A stretch of 64,000 nucleotides of DNA from CAWDMC01 sp963803295 (GTDB lineage Bacteria; Acidobacteriota; Terriglobia; UBA7540), in contig CAWDMC010000012.1 in the NCBI GenBank assembly GCA_963803295.1, positions 62,001 through 126,000 on the forward strand, written 5' to 3'. Each line of letters opens with the position of its first letter. The first letter of the stretch is position 1. A model generated the notes under the pieces. That model did no database searches. It saw only the letters and a list, made by a program, of their open reading frames with translations, and had not been told where the DNA came from. The position numbers and the translations under genes were made by a program. Positions 8,260-16,273 of this stretch are shown piece by piece.

Positions 8260-10137
8260 TCAAAGGGCTCGATGCTGGCGCATCCACAATTCAAAATTGA
8301 CCAGAGCCCAGAGCTGCTTCTGGCGGTCGCGCCGGCCGTCAAAATGTTCGTGGAGAAACTGCTCGACATTAGCAGAATTGAAATACCCACGGGACCGCGT
8401 ATCGGGCGACAGGAGCAGGTCGGCCACCAAAGGCTTCAGCGGCTTGCGGAACCAGGGCCCGACCGGCACGGCGAATCCGACCTTGCGCCGCCTTAGGATT
8501 TCCGGCCCCACGTAGGGCGCCAGGGCCCGCTTCAGCAGCGCCTTGGTACGAAACCCGCGGGTGAGCAAACGGCTGGGTATCCGCGCTGCCAGTTCCACCA
8601 GTTTATGATCCAGGAACGGCACGCGTTCCTCGAGGCTCGCCGCCATGGTCATCTGATCGCCGCGCAGCAGCAGGTTATCTGGCAGCCAGACCTTGAGGTC
8701 GGCATAAAGCATGCGCTTCACAGGCGACCGCTCCCGGACGCGCTCGAGATAGCCCGCAAACACCCGCGCCGGATGCGCGGCATCAATCGAGGCCAGGAAA
8801 TCTGTCGCGAAGAGCGCCTCGCGCTCCTGGCGCGAGAAAGAGGCAAACCAGGTGGCCGAGCGCTCCGCCTCGTCGCGGATGCTCAGCGCCTCCATGGCAA
8901 TACGTGTACGCCGCTGATTGTAAGGCAGCCACCCTGCGAGCTTCGCCGTGATCTCCTCCGGCAGCGCCGACCATAGTCCCGAGAGCCGCTCAGCGGCGTA
9001 CTTGGGATAGCCCGCGAACAACTCGTCCCCACCCTCGCCGGCCAGCGCTACCTTGACACTCTGGGCAGCCAACCGCGACATGCGGTAGAGCGCGATATCC
9101 GTGGGTTCCGCCACCGGTTCGTCGCGGAACGCAATCAGCCGGGGCAGGTCTTCCGAAATGTCTTCGGGTTTCACTACCAGTTCGTGATGATCGGTTTTGT
9201 GACGTTCGGCCACTTGGCGTGCATAAGGCAGTTCGCTGTAGCCAGGCTCGGAAAACCCCACCGAGAAGGTTCGTAGCGGGCGGTGTCCCAGTTCGGCCAT
9301 CAGCGCCAGAACGGCGCTGGAATCCACTCCGCCGCTCAGGAATATACCCAAAGGCACATCGGCGATCAGCCGCAAACGCACGGACTCGCGCAACGTCTCC
9401 ACCACTTCGCGAGCGACATCGTCCGCCGGTCGCGGATCCTCCTCTTGGCCGGCAACGTCCCAGTAGCAGTGCATCTCAACACCGCCGGGCCCGGCCACCA
9501 GGTAGTGTCCAGGAAGCAGCTTCAGGACCCCTTTGTAGAGGGTGTCGGGTGCCGGAACGTAGCGGAACCCGAAGAGGTCATAGACCGATTGCGGATTCAC
9601 CTCGAGCGGGCCGCTCGTGAGTTCGCGCAGTGCGCGCAGTTCCGAGGCGAACACGAGACGCGCCGGCCCTCCTCCGGCAGACTCAATTCGGTAGAAGACA
9701 GGCTTGATTCCCACCCGGTCGCGAGCCAGCAGCAGCAGCCGGCGGCGGCTATCCCACAACGCGAAGGCGAACATGCCGCGCAGATGGTCGAGGCAGGCCG
9801 CGCCGTATTCTTCGTACAGGTGAATGATCGTCTCAGTGTCACTCGAGGTGCGGAAGCGATGGCCGCGCGCTTCGAGATCGGGTCGCAACTCGCCGAAATT
9901 ATAGATCTCGCCATTAAAGACGATCCAGACCGTACGATCTTCGTTCGAAATGGGCTGATGGCCACCCGGCAAGTCGATAATGCTCAGGCGGCGACTGCCC
10001 AGGCCGAGTGCGCCATCGAGATGAAAGCCTTCATCGTCAGGACCGCGATGGGCCATGGCATCGGCGGCGCGCTTGAGCGTTTCGGCGCTCGCCGGTTCGG
10101 CGGTCCCGAAATTGTAGATGCCGCAAATACCACACAT
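8260..10137 (-). CDS. asnB: Asparagine synthase (glutamine-hydrolysing)
   Basis: Two-domain amidotransferase: an N-terminal Ntn glutaminase whose nucleophile is Cys2 (MCGICGIYNFG) and a C-terminal ATP-pyrophosphatase synthetase with FLSGGVDSSAVLAL (PP loop) and LAGEGGDELFAGYPKY. The 625 residues fit the AsnB family. The C-terminal half carries RGDQMTMAASLEERVPFLDHKLVE, all conserved. Homologues beside glycosyltransferase genes often amidate sugars or serve capsule synthesis rather than free asparagine supply; which applies here is not decidable. Confidence 0.93.
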   Translation of the reverse strand: MCGICGIYNFGTAEPASAETLKRAADAMAHRGPDDEGFHLDGALGLGSRRLSIIDLPGGHQPISNEDRTVWIVFNGEIYNFGELRPDLEARGHRFRTSSDTETIIHLYEEYGAACLDHLRGMFAFALWDSRRRLLLLARDRVGIKPVFYRIESAGGGPARLVFASELRALRELTSGPLEVNPQSVYDLFGFRYVPAPDTLYKGVLKLLPGHYLVAGPGGVEMHCYWDVAGQEEDPRPADDVAREVVETLRESVRLRLIADVPLGIFLSGGVDSSAVLALMAELGHRPLRTFSVGFSEPGYSELPYARQVAERHKTDHHELVVKPEDISEDLPRLIAFRDEPVAEPTDIALYRMSRLAAQSVKVALAGEGGDELFAGYPKYAAERLSGLWSALPEEITAKLAGWLPYNQRRTRIAMEALSIRDEAERSATWFASFSRQEREALFATDFLASIDAAHPARVFAGYLERVRERSPVKRMLYADLKVWLPDNLLLRGDQMTMAASLEERVPFLDHKLVELAARIPSRLLTRGFRTKALLKRALAPYVGPEILRRRKVGFAVPVGPWFRKPLKPLVADLLLSPDTRSRGYFNSANVEQFLHEHFDGRRDRQKQLWALVNFELWMRQHRAL

Positions 10138-10241
10138 ACTCAGTCCAGATTATAGGGACAAGTTACACGGACAGGGGATAACTCAGATCCTGCCAGACCA
10201 CACCGGCACATCGTAACCCGTCACCTGGGGCCAAAAAGCAG

Positions 10242-10355
10242 CCGTAGCCACGGTTGGTACTCTTCCAACCATGGGCTCTCTCGCTCCGCCGGACAAACCC
10301 GCGGTTAGTTCAAACCACGAATTAACGGTGCTACCCGCTAAGCAGGGTTTACAGG
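10242..10355. repeat. Dispersed hairpin repeat, copy 1
   Basis: First of three related copies. The head is an imperfect hairpin (AGCCACGGTTGG, 7-base loop, CCAACCATGGGCT), followed by the conserved tail CTCTCTCGCTCCGCCGGAC, an AATTAAC word and CTACCCGC. Copy 2 is at 11198-11335 and copy 3 at 13921-13995, all in the same orientation. Copies 1 and 2 bracket the toxin-antitoxin-like pair. Confidence 0.75.
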
Positions 10356-10504
10356 TCGCCGCAGGCGACAGATGTTAAGCCCGGGGCCGCGCCGCCGGAG
10401 AGTCGCGCCCCTCATCATCGGGAACGTGAGCGGCCGGCGAAAGCCGCAGACGCCAAAAGACGGAGGTCTGCCCCAATCGCCCAGCTGAATCCGGCAAAGA
10501 CTGT
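10356..10504. other. Intergenic DNA downstream of the toxin gene
   Basis: Together with copy 1 and the leader of asnB this makes a 367-base stretch without a gene (10138-10504). Only short GC-rich palindromic words are visible and no coding remnant was recognised. Confidence 0.3.
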
Positions 10505-10825
10505 TCAGCCGATTCGAACCACTTGGCCTCGCCTGATAGAGGACAATGCCTTTAGGATCTCGGGCAAATGGAGCAACAGGTCAGGCAGGCGGTTTGATCT
10601 GGCGCGGATAATAGCGATAGAGATCGCGCGGCCGGTAAGGTTCTGCTGATACGGCATGCCTCGATCCATCGTCAACAACACCTGCCAGCCCAACCGTTCC
10701 GCCAGTACCAGCAATTCGCCATTCGTCTTACCCGAGAACGCGGCTTGCGGCACCGTCTCACATTCGTGCCCAACAAGATGTTCACGAAGATCTTTTGGCA
10801 GGCATTCGTCCAGCAGAATCTTCAC
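10505..10825 (-). CDS. DUF5615 PIN-like protein (probable toxin)
   Basis: 106-residue PIN-like protein. It opens with MKILLDECLP, the metal-binding Asp typical of DUF5615, has an acidic middle block VLLTMDRGMPYQQN with a second Asp, and ends with VVRIG. DUF5615 proteins resemble VapC ribonucleases and are nearly always paired with a DUF433 partner, as here: the DUF433 gene is directly upstream and its stop overlaps this start by 4 bases (ATGA). The pair is intact, with no frameshift, unlike other toxin-antitoxin-type genes in the window. Toxicity itself is inferred from the family. Confidence 0.82.
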   Translation of the reverse strand: MKILLDECLPKDLREHLVGHECETVPQAAFSGKTNGELLVLAERLGWQVLLTMDRGMPYQQNLTGRAISIAIIRARSNRLPDLLLHLPEILKALSSIRRGQVVRIG

Positions 10826-11049
10826 CCGAACCTCGCCAGAAGCGAGTCCTTGGCGGTCTCGAGCGCCTCGATGGCCATCTCACGCGTCACGGTCGGAAAT
10901 TGTTCCAGGAACTCGTTTAGCGTGTCTCCAGCTTCGAGGTAATCCAGCAGGTTTTGAAAGGGAACACGAGTGCCGCGAAAACAGGGTATGCCGCCCAGAA
11001 TCTCGGGATCGCGCACGATGATAGAAACCATGTTCTCATTCACACTCAC
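10822..11049 (-). CDS. DUF433 protein (probable antitoxin)
   Basis: 75-residue protein with the classic DUF433 helix-turn-helix-like pattern: IIVRDPEILGGIPCFRGTRVP near the N-terminus (the GGxPxxxGTRV core), then LLDYLEAGDTLNEFLEQFP. This family resembles VapB-type antitoxins. It is the first gene of a two-gene operon with the DUF5615 gene (4-base overlap), which suggests translational coupling and autoregulation, though no operator could be identified. Confidence 0.85.
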   Translation of the reverse strand: MSVNENMVSIIVRDPEILGGIPCFRGTRVPFQNLLDYLEAGDTLNEFLEQFPTVTREMAIEALETAKDSLLARFG

Positions 11050-11197
11050 ATTGTAGCGCTATTGGAGACCGCTAGAAAAAATCGATTGCCGGATGATCGA
11101 CTTCGAGCGGACAACGCTGGATTCCGGTGTGATGCCTCCGGCTTTATCATTCCACTCCCGCAAAGCTTCTGACTTCTTCCCCATCTTCCAGAGGAGC

Positions 11198-11335
11198 GGC
11201 AGCCACGGTTGGTGCTCTTCCAACCGTTGGCTCTCTCGCTCCGCCGGACAAACCCACAGTTAATGCAAACCTAATGCAAACTGCGAATTAACACTGGCTA
11301 CCCGCTTTCCCAGGCTCGGGAAGTTTACAAGTAGG
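11198..11335. repeat. Dispersed hairpin repeat, copy 2
   Basis: Second copy of the repeat at 10242: AGCCACGGTTGGTGCTCTTC then CAACCGTTGGCT form the hairpin head, followed by CTCTCTCGCTCCGCCGGAC and AATTAAC. It has a small internal duplication (ATGCAAACCTAATGCAAACT) that copy 1 lacks. It lies about 150 bases upstream of the DUF433 gene. Confidence 0.75.
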
Positions 11336-11380
11336 TTCCAGTCGGCTTTCCTTGCCGTTTGAGAATCGCCATGGCCCCTC

Positions 11381-11434
11381 AGCGGCTGAAGCCGCTCCCT
11401 TTTCTGCGCTTCTCGGCACGGCTGAAGCCGTGCC
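11381..11434. repeat. Two adjacent perfect hairpins with TGAA loops
   Basis: AGCGGC-TGAA-GCCGCT at 11381-11396 and GGCACGGC-TGAA-GCCGTGCC at 11415-11434, with 6- and 8-bp perfect stems and the same tetraloop. The GGCTGAAGCC core suggests one repetitive palindrome family. No T-run follows, so they are not typical terminators. Confidence 0.75.
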
Positions 11435-11449
11435 CTGACGCCTACTAAA

Positions 11450-11500
11450 CCTAACCCTAACCCTAACCCCTAACCCTAACCCCTAACCCCTAACCCCTAA
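11450..11500. repeat. Telomere-like CCCTAA / CCCCTAA tandem tract
   Basis: About eight irregular units of CCCTAA and CCCCTAA in a row. The opposite strand is GGGGTTA-rich and could form a G-quadruplex. Its right end overlaps the 3' end of the gene at 11483-12601. Confidence 0.9.
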
Positions 11501-12601
11501 TGATCCGTACAACAGATGGAACAGCGTCATCGCCATCGGCCGTGGATACGATCGTGAATCGCGAAGCACACTATAGTCGCCGGTGGAATATGCGAATCCG
11601 CCCTCGGGATGCTGGCGAGAAAGCAGGCGGCGGTAACAGCGCCGGCTGAGTTCCGCCAGTTCCGCCGCATTCCCAAAGCCCAAACGCACTGCTTCATGGA
11701 GCGCCGCCGCGAGCACGGCCGTGTAGTAATCCACTTCCGGCAGACGGTGGGTGCAATCGGTGGCACTGGCGCCCTGCGGCGTCACGCCTCGCGACAGGAA
11801 CTGAGCCAGCCGCTCGGCGATGGCTCGTGCCGCCGAGTCCGGATCGATCCGCGCCGCCCAGGCCAGCTTCAGGAACTGGAAGGCGTTATATTGAAAGCAC
11901 AGATAGTGCGTGCGCTCGCGCTCGTAAGGGCCCTCCACGATATAAGGCAGTTCGCCCGAGGGCAGCTGAACGGCGGCAAGGAAGTCGAGCATCCCGCCGA
12001 CGTGCTCTTTGTACTTCGCCTCGCCTGTGGCCTTCCAGAGACGCAGAAACAGCCAGACAGCCTCGACGGAATTATTGGGGACTCTCCCGCGCGGCTTATC
12101 GAAATAATTGATCGCCTTGCCCGGCGCGTGTTCCTGGAATCCGATGCGGTTTACCAGGAAGTCGTACCAGCGAACCGCGCCCGCGAGGAATTCCGGACGA
12201 GGCTCGCACTCGTAACACGCAAGCAGGCCGATCGCGCCCCAGTTGCCTTCCACCGTGGCGATCAGGTGTCTTCGTTCGGGCAGCGGATAAGCCCAGGTGC
12301 CGTCGTTCCGCTCAAGGGAGAGCACAGCCTGCCCCGTCCCGAGCGCAAGCTCCCGATACAGGGGATTGCCTGTGGCCTCAAACAGCCGCAGGTTCGAGAG
12401 AATCCAATAACCCTGCGTCTGGATGAACACATAGTCATCGTGCCAGTCGATTCTGTCGAACCCGCTCTTCAGGAACCGCCACACACGCAGATTAAAGCGC
12501 ACTCCGGCATCGGGACCGCGCAACACGCCGGACTGGTAATGGTGGCTCCGAAGGTAGTCGTGCAGTCGCTCGGCAGCTCTGAAGACTTCGCCTGAGGGCA
12601 T
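11483..12601 (-). CDS. Alpha/alpha-toroid protein of unknown function
   Basis: 372 residues, soluble, no signal peptide. Repeated helical-hairpin patterns (FIQTQGYWILSNLRLFEATG, TVEGNWGAIGLLACYE, LPYIVEGPYERERTHYLCFQ, VDYYTAVLAAALHEAVRLG) suggest an (alpha/alpha)6 barrel such as those of unsaturated glycosidases, epimerases or terpenoid cyclases. Many aromatic residues line the repeats, as in carbohydrate-binding toroids, and the asnB/glycosyltransferase genes nearby would fit a glycan role, but no catalytic motif is certain. The final residues SLGVRG and the stop are encoded by the telomere-like repeat, so the original C-terminus may have been replaced. It is divergent from the PilT-like gene, 137 bases away. 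Confidence 0.7.
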   Translation of the reverse strand: MPSGEVFRAAERLHDYLRSHHYQSGVLRGPDAGVRFNLRVWRFLKSGFDRIDWHDDYVFIQTQGYWILSNLRLFEATGNPLYRELALGTGQAVLSLERNDGTWAYPLPERRHLIATVEGNWGAIGLLACYECEPRPEFLAGAVRWYDFLVNRIGFQEHAPGKAINYFDKPRGRVPNNSVEAVWLFLRLWKATGEAKYKEHVGGMLDFLAAVQLPSGELPYIVEGPYERERTHYLCFQYNAFQFLKLAWAARIDPDSAARAIAERLAQFLSRGVTPQGASATDCTHRLPEVDYYTAVLAAALHEAVRLGFGNAAELAELSRRCYRRLLSRQHPEGGFAYSTGDYSVLRDSRSYPRPMAMTLFHLLYGSLGVRG

Positions 12602-12738
12602 CCGTCGCCCAGTTTAACCCATTGAGCAGAAGCCAATCAATTCGCTCGGGATCTATCTCGCATCATGGATCGAGCCTGTGCAGCCGATAAACTCTCGTGC
12701 GGCCATAAACAGCCGCGACACACGGGGGTTCCGCATTC

Positions 12739-13890
12739 ATGGGATTGGGAATAGGATTCGAGGAAGCCACTGCTGGGCTTCCCCAAATGGGCGATTGCCA
12801 GCTTTCGACGCCGGAAATGCTTTCTATCATTCTGGCTGCCCACCCGCGCTCGAGCGACATTATTTTTTCCCCGGGCCGCCCGCCGCAAGTGGAGGTTGCG
12901 GGCCAACTGACTCCGGTGGAGTTGCCGGGCACAAGCGCCTTGAGTGCGCCCGATACCTCGCGAATCGCTCAGGAACTGATCGGCCGGAACCCTACAGCTG
13001 GCGAGAAGCTGCGCGAGCAGGGATCCTGCGACCTCTCCTACAGCGTTTCCGGGCTTTCTCGTTTTCGCGCCAACATCTTCATGCAGCGCGGATCCTATGC
13101 CATCGTGCTGAGGGTGATCCCCTTCGGCGTCCCCACGCTCGCCTCGTTGCATCTGCCGCCCCAGTTCGGTGAGATTGCGGATCTCATCAACGGCATCGTG
13201 CTGGTGACCGGACCCACGGGATCGGGCAAATCCTCAACGCTCGCCGCTATCATCGACAAAATCAATGAAGAAAAGGCTTATCACGTCATCACCATCGAGG
13301 ACCCCATCGAGTTCCTACACACTCACAAGCGGTCCACCATCCATCAGCGCGAACTCTACACGGATACGCCCACCTTCCCCCTGGCCTTGCGCGCGGCCCT
13401 GCGCCAGGCGCCACACGTGATCCTGGTGGGCGAAATGCGCGATCGCGAAACCGTGGAGACCGCGCTCGAAGCTGCGGAGACAGGGCACCTGGTGCTTTCC
13501 ACCCTTCACACGATCGATGCGGCAAAAACGATCGAGCGCATTGTGGGCGTGTTCCCCCTGGGCGAGCAACTGATGATCCGGCTCCGTTTTGCCAAGACTT
13601 TCCGCTATGTCATTTCCCAACGCCTAATCCCCACTAGGGGCGGCGATAGCCTCATCGCTGCCATCGAGATCCTTAAGGCCACATCGCGCACTCGCGAGTA
13701 CGTGGAAAAGGGGGAGTCTGAAGGCAAGACCCTGCTCGACGCCATGCGCGACGGCGAACTCGACGGCATGCAGCACTTTGACGGGGAAATAAAGAAGCTC
13801 GTCGATAGCGGGATCATCAGTCTCGAAACCGGACTGGCCTACGCTACCAATCCCGGCAACTTGCGCTTGACGCTCTGCGATTTTGCTTAG
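12739..13890 (+). CDS. PilT/PilU-like twitching motility ATPase
   Basis: Type IV pilus retraction-type ATPase of the secretion ATPase superfamily, 383 residues. The N-terminal domain holds PRSSDIIFSPGRPPQVEVAG; the ATPase domain has Walker A GPTGSGKSST at residues 158-167, the Asp box ITIEDPIEF, Walker B HVILVGEMRD and the His box TGHLVLSTLHT, all intact. PilT would drive pilus disassembly at the inner membrane. No pil structural gene is nearby, so this may be a distant paralogue; the start could also lie at the in-frame ATG near 12817. Confidence 0.88.
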   Translation: MGLGIGFEEATAGLPQMGDCQLSTPEMLSIILAAHPRSSDIIFSPGRPPQVEVAGQLTPVELPGTSALSAPDTSRIAQELIGRNPTAGEKLREQGSCDLSYSVSGLSRFRANIFMQRGSYAIVLRVIPFGVPTLASLHLPPQFGEIADLINGIVLVTGPTGSGKSSTLAAIIDKINEEKAYHVITIEDPIEFLHTHKRSTIHQRELYTDTPTFPLALRAALRQAPHVILVGEMRDRETVETALEAAETGHLVLSTLHTIDAAKTIERIVGVFPLGEQLMIRLRFAKTFRYVISQRLIPTRGGDSLIAAIEILKATSRTREYVEKGESEGKTLLDAMRDGELDGMQHFDGEIKKLVDSGIISLETGLAYATNPGNLRLTLCDFA

Positions 13891-13920
13891 TGCGGGTCAA
13901 CCCAACTCGCCCGGAGCGTT

Positions 13921-13995
13921 AGCCATGGTTGGTGCTCCCAGCCGTGGGCTTTCTTCTCCTTCCGCCAGACGAACCGCTACCCGCTGATGGCGACA
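13921..13995. repeat. Dispersed hairpin repeat, copy 3 (shortened)
   Basis: AGCCATGGTTGGTGCTCCCA then GCCGTGGGCT form the hairpin head, with a diverged tail (TTCCGCCAGACGAACC, CTACCCGC). It is shorter than copies 1 and 2 and lies between the PilT-like gene and the end of the carboxyltransferase gene. Confidence 0.65.
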
Positions 13996-14025
13996 AGATA
14001 CACGGGAGGTGCGCTACTAAAGCCT

Positions 14026-15576
14026 TCAGAGCGGGATATTCCCGTGCTTCCTGGGGGGATTCACGTCGCGCTTGGTCTCGAGCATGCGTAGCGCGGCGAT
14101 CAGCTTGGGACGGGTATCGCGCGGCTGGATGACGGCGTCGATGTAACCGCGCTCCGCTGCCACGTAAGGATTGGCAAAGCGCTCGCGGAACTCTTCCACC
14201 TTTTCGCGGCGCGCAGCTTCGGGGTCCGCGGCTTTCACGAAGTCTCGCCGGTAGACGATGTTCACGGCGCCTTCCGGCCCCATCACGGCGATTTCTGCGG
14301 TGGGATAGGCAAGATTGACGTCGGTGCGGATGTGCTTGGAGGCCATCACGCAGTAGGCGCCGCCGTAGGCCTTGCGGGTAATCACGGTAAGCTTGGGCAC
14401 GGTGGCTTCGGCATAGGCATACAGCAGCTTCGCGCCATGGCGGATAATTCCGCCGAACTCCTGTTCGGTTCCGGGAAGGAATCCCGGCACATCCTCAAAA
14501 GTGACCAGAGGTATATTGAAGGCGTCGCAGAAGCGCACGAAGCGAGCGCCCTTCACCGACGCGTTGATGTCGAGGCAACCGGCGAGAATCGCAGGCTGGT
14601 TGGCGACGATGCCTACGGATTGGCCGCCCAAGCGGGCAAACCCCACCAGCAAATTCTTGGCAAAATCCTCGTGCACTTCGAGGAGGTAACCATCGTCGAC
14701 CACGCGTCCGATTACCTCCTTGATGTCGTAAGGCTTGTCGGACTCGACCGGCACCACTCCATCGAGCTCGCCGTCGCGCCGGTCAAGCGGATCGTTCGAC
14801 TCGACGCGCGGCGGATCTTCGCGGTTGTTTTGAGGAATGAAAGTCAGCAGTTCCCGCACTAACGCCAGGCAATCCGCATCGTCGCGGGCGACGAAGTGGG
14901 CTACGCCGCTTATTTCGCTATGGGTGGCAGCCCCGCCCAGATCTTCTTTAGTCACCTCTTCGTGCATCACCGTCTTGATCACGTCCGGACCGGTGACAAA
15001 CATGTAGCTGGAGTTCCTCACCATCACGTTGAAATCGGTGATAGCCGGCGAGTAGACCGCTCCCCCGGCACAGGGTCCCATGATGGCGGAGATTTGTGGA
15101 ATCACGCCTGAGGCTAGCGTGTTGCGCAGGAAAATATCGGCGTAGCCGGCGAGTGAAGCCACACCCTCCTGAATACGCGCTCCGCCCGAATCGTTCAATC
15201 CGATCAGGGGCGCGCCCATTTTCAGGGCAAGGTCCATGATCTTGCAGATTTTGGCCGCGTTGGCTTCGCTCAAGGAGCCGCCCAGCACGGTGAAATCCTG
15301 CGCGTACGAATAAGTCAGGCGGCCATTGATGCGCCCGTAGCCGGTCACAGCTCCGTCGCCAGTGACTCGCTGCTTCGACATGCCAAAATCGCGGCAGCGA
15401 TGTTCCGCCAGCTTATCCGTCTCCTCGAAGCTACCTTCGTCGAACAGCACTTCCAGGCGCTCTCGTGCCGAAAGCTTCCCTTCGGCGTGCTGGCGGTCAA
15501 GGCGCTCCTTGCCGCCACCTCCCTCGGCTGCGAGTTCGCGCCGGCGGAGTTCATCGAGTTTTTCCTGAAGGGTCAT
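14026..15576 (-). CDS. Acyl-CoA carboxylase, carboxyltransferase subunit (PccB type)
   Basis: Biotin-dependent carboxyltransferase that moves CO2 from carboxybiotin to propionyl-, acetyl- or methylcrotonyl-CoA. From the ATG at 15576 it has 516 residues, the normal size. Crotonase-fold halves carry RVTGDGAVTGYGRING, LIGLNDSGGARIQEG, MGPCAGGAVYSPA (first oxyanion hole) and FEDVPGFLPGTEQE, TRKAYGGAYCVM (second). The open frame runs back to 15726, but that extension overlaps the neighbouring gene and looks unlike the family. No biotin carboxylase subunit is adjacent, so it must be encoded elsewhere. The overall match to propionyl-CoA carboxylase beta is good; substrate is not certain. Confidence 0.92.
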   Translation of the reverse strand: MTLQEKLDELRRRELAAEGGGGKERLDRQHAEGKLSARERLEVLFDEGSFEETDKLAEHRCRDFGMSKQRVTGDGAVTGYGRINGRLTYSYAQDFTVLGGSLSEANAAKICKIMDLALKMGAPLIGLNDSGGARIQEGVASLAGYADIFLRNTLASGVIPQISAIMGPCAGGAVYSPAITDFNVMVRNSSYMFVTGPDVIKTVMHEEVTKEDLGGAATHSEISGVAHFVARDDADCLALVRELLTFIPQNNREDPPRVESNDPLDRRDGELDGVVPVESDKPYDIKEVIGRVVDDGYLLEVHEDFAKNLLVGFARLGGQSVGIVANQPAILAGCLDINASVKGARFVRFCDAFNIPLVTFEDVPGFLPGTEQEFGGIIRHGAKLLYAYAEATVPKLTVITRKAYGGAYCVMASKHIRTDVNLAYPTAEIAVMGPEGAVNIVYRRDFVKAADPEAARREKVEEFRERFANPYVAAERGYIDAVIQPRDTRPKLIAALRMLETKRDVNPPRKHGNIPL

Positions 15577-15656
15577 CGGAAATTGGACTTTGGAGACGCG
15601 ATCGGGTGGAGCGCGTTGGGAAACACGAGACTCGAACCGCAACGCCCGACAGGACG

Positions 15657-16103
15657 TCAGTCGCTTGCCTCCTTCACGGGTTCCTCCAATAGGGTTTCCG
15701 CCCGCGAATCGGCAATTCCGCACCACTCCTCGCCGGCGATGATCGAATCCGTGTGCCGGTACGGGTCGTACTTCACGCTGGCGGCTTCGCCGAGGAGTTT
15801 GGCAGCGCGCTCAGCCATACCGGGTAGAGCCGATACGTCCTGCGCCGCCTCATAAGTCACCCCGGCGATTTGATACTTATAGATGATCAGTGGCCCCTGG
15901 CCGGACTCTGCCGGTTCGACGGTATCAACGATAACGCCCGCCGCTATCCGCCCTCCGCGGCAGAGATCGCCGCGTCGCAGACGCTCAAGCTCGTCCGGTG
16001 TCCTCCGACGGCGCCGCCGGCTTGCCGCCCATGCCCAGATTCCCGCGCCCGCCGGGACTCCAACACCTGCCACAAGCAGTGCCAGCCGTAGTGAGTTGTT
16101 CAC
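15657..16103 (-). CDS. Small membrane protein (DUF3592-like)
   Basis: 148 residues: one N-terminal transmembrane segment (about residues 6-27), an Arg-rich cytoplasmic cluster (ASRRRRRRTPDELERLR), then a small beta-rich domain with GRIAAGVIVDTVE, IIYKYQIAGVTYEAAQDVS and VKYDPYRHTDSII. This layout resembles DUF3592 proteins, whose role is unknown. It sits upstream of the carboxyltransferase gene on the same strand and is divergent from the GH36 gene. Confidence 0.65.
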   Translation of the reverse strand: MNNSLRLALLVAGVGVPAGAGIWAWAASRRRRRRTPDELERLRRGDLCRGGRIAAGVIVDTVEPAESGQGPLIIYKYQIAGVTYEAAQDVSALPGMAERAAKLLGEAASVKYDPYRHTDSIIAGEEWCGIADSRAETLLEEPVKEASD

Positions 16104-16273
16104 GAGAGCCGCCTATCCGAGACCGCTGCATGGGACGCCGCAGCAAAGTTCGAATTATAACACTCTTCATCATGCAGTTTCCCGGCGCGGGTTGTTGGAG
16201 TACAATCTGCTGCCGACGCCTCCGGGTTGGACGGCGCGGCAGTTCGGCGCCGCACGGAAAAGGAACCGTTATC

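Noticed and set aside
11450..11500. Telomere-like repeat as a sign of eukaryotic contamination
   Set aside because: The repeat is flanked on both sides by bacterial genes and runs into one of them.
11609..12595. Plus-strand open frame of 328 codons opposite the toroid protein
   Set aside because: The minus-strand frame shows regular helical repeats; the plus frame does not.
15577..15726. Longer form of the carboxyltransferase
   Set aside because: It overlaps the neighbouring gene and has no similarity to the family; 516 residues is the normal size.
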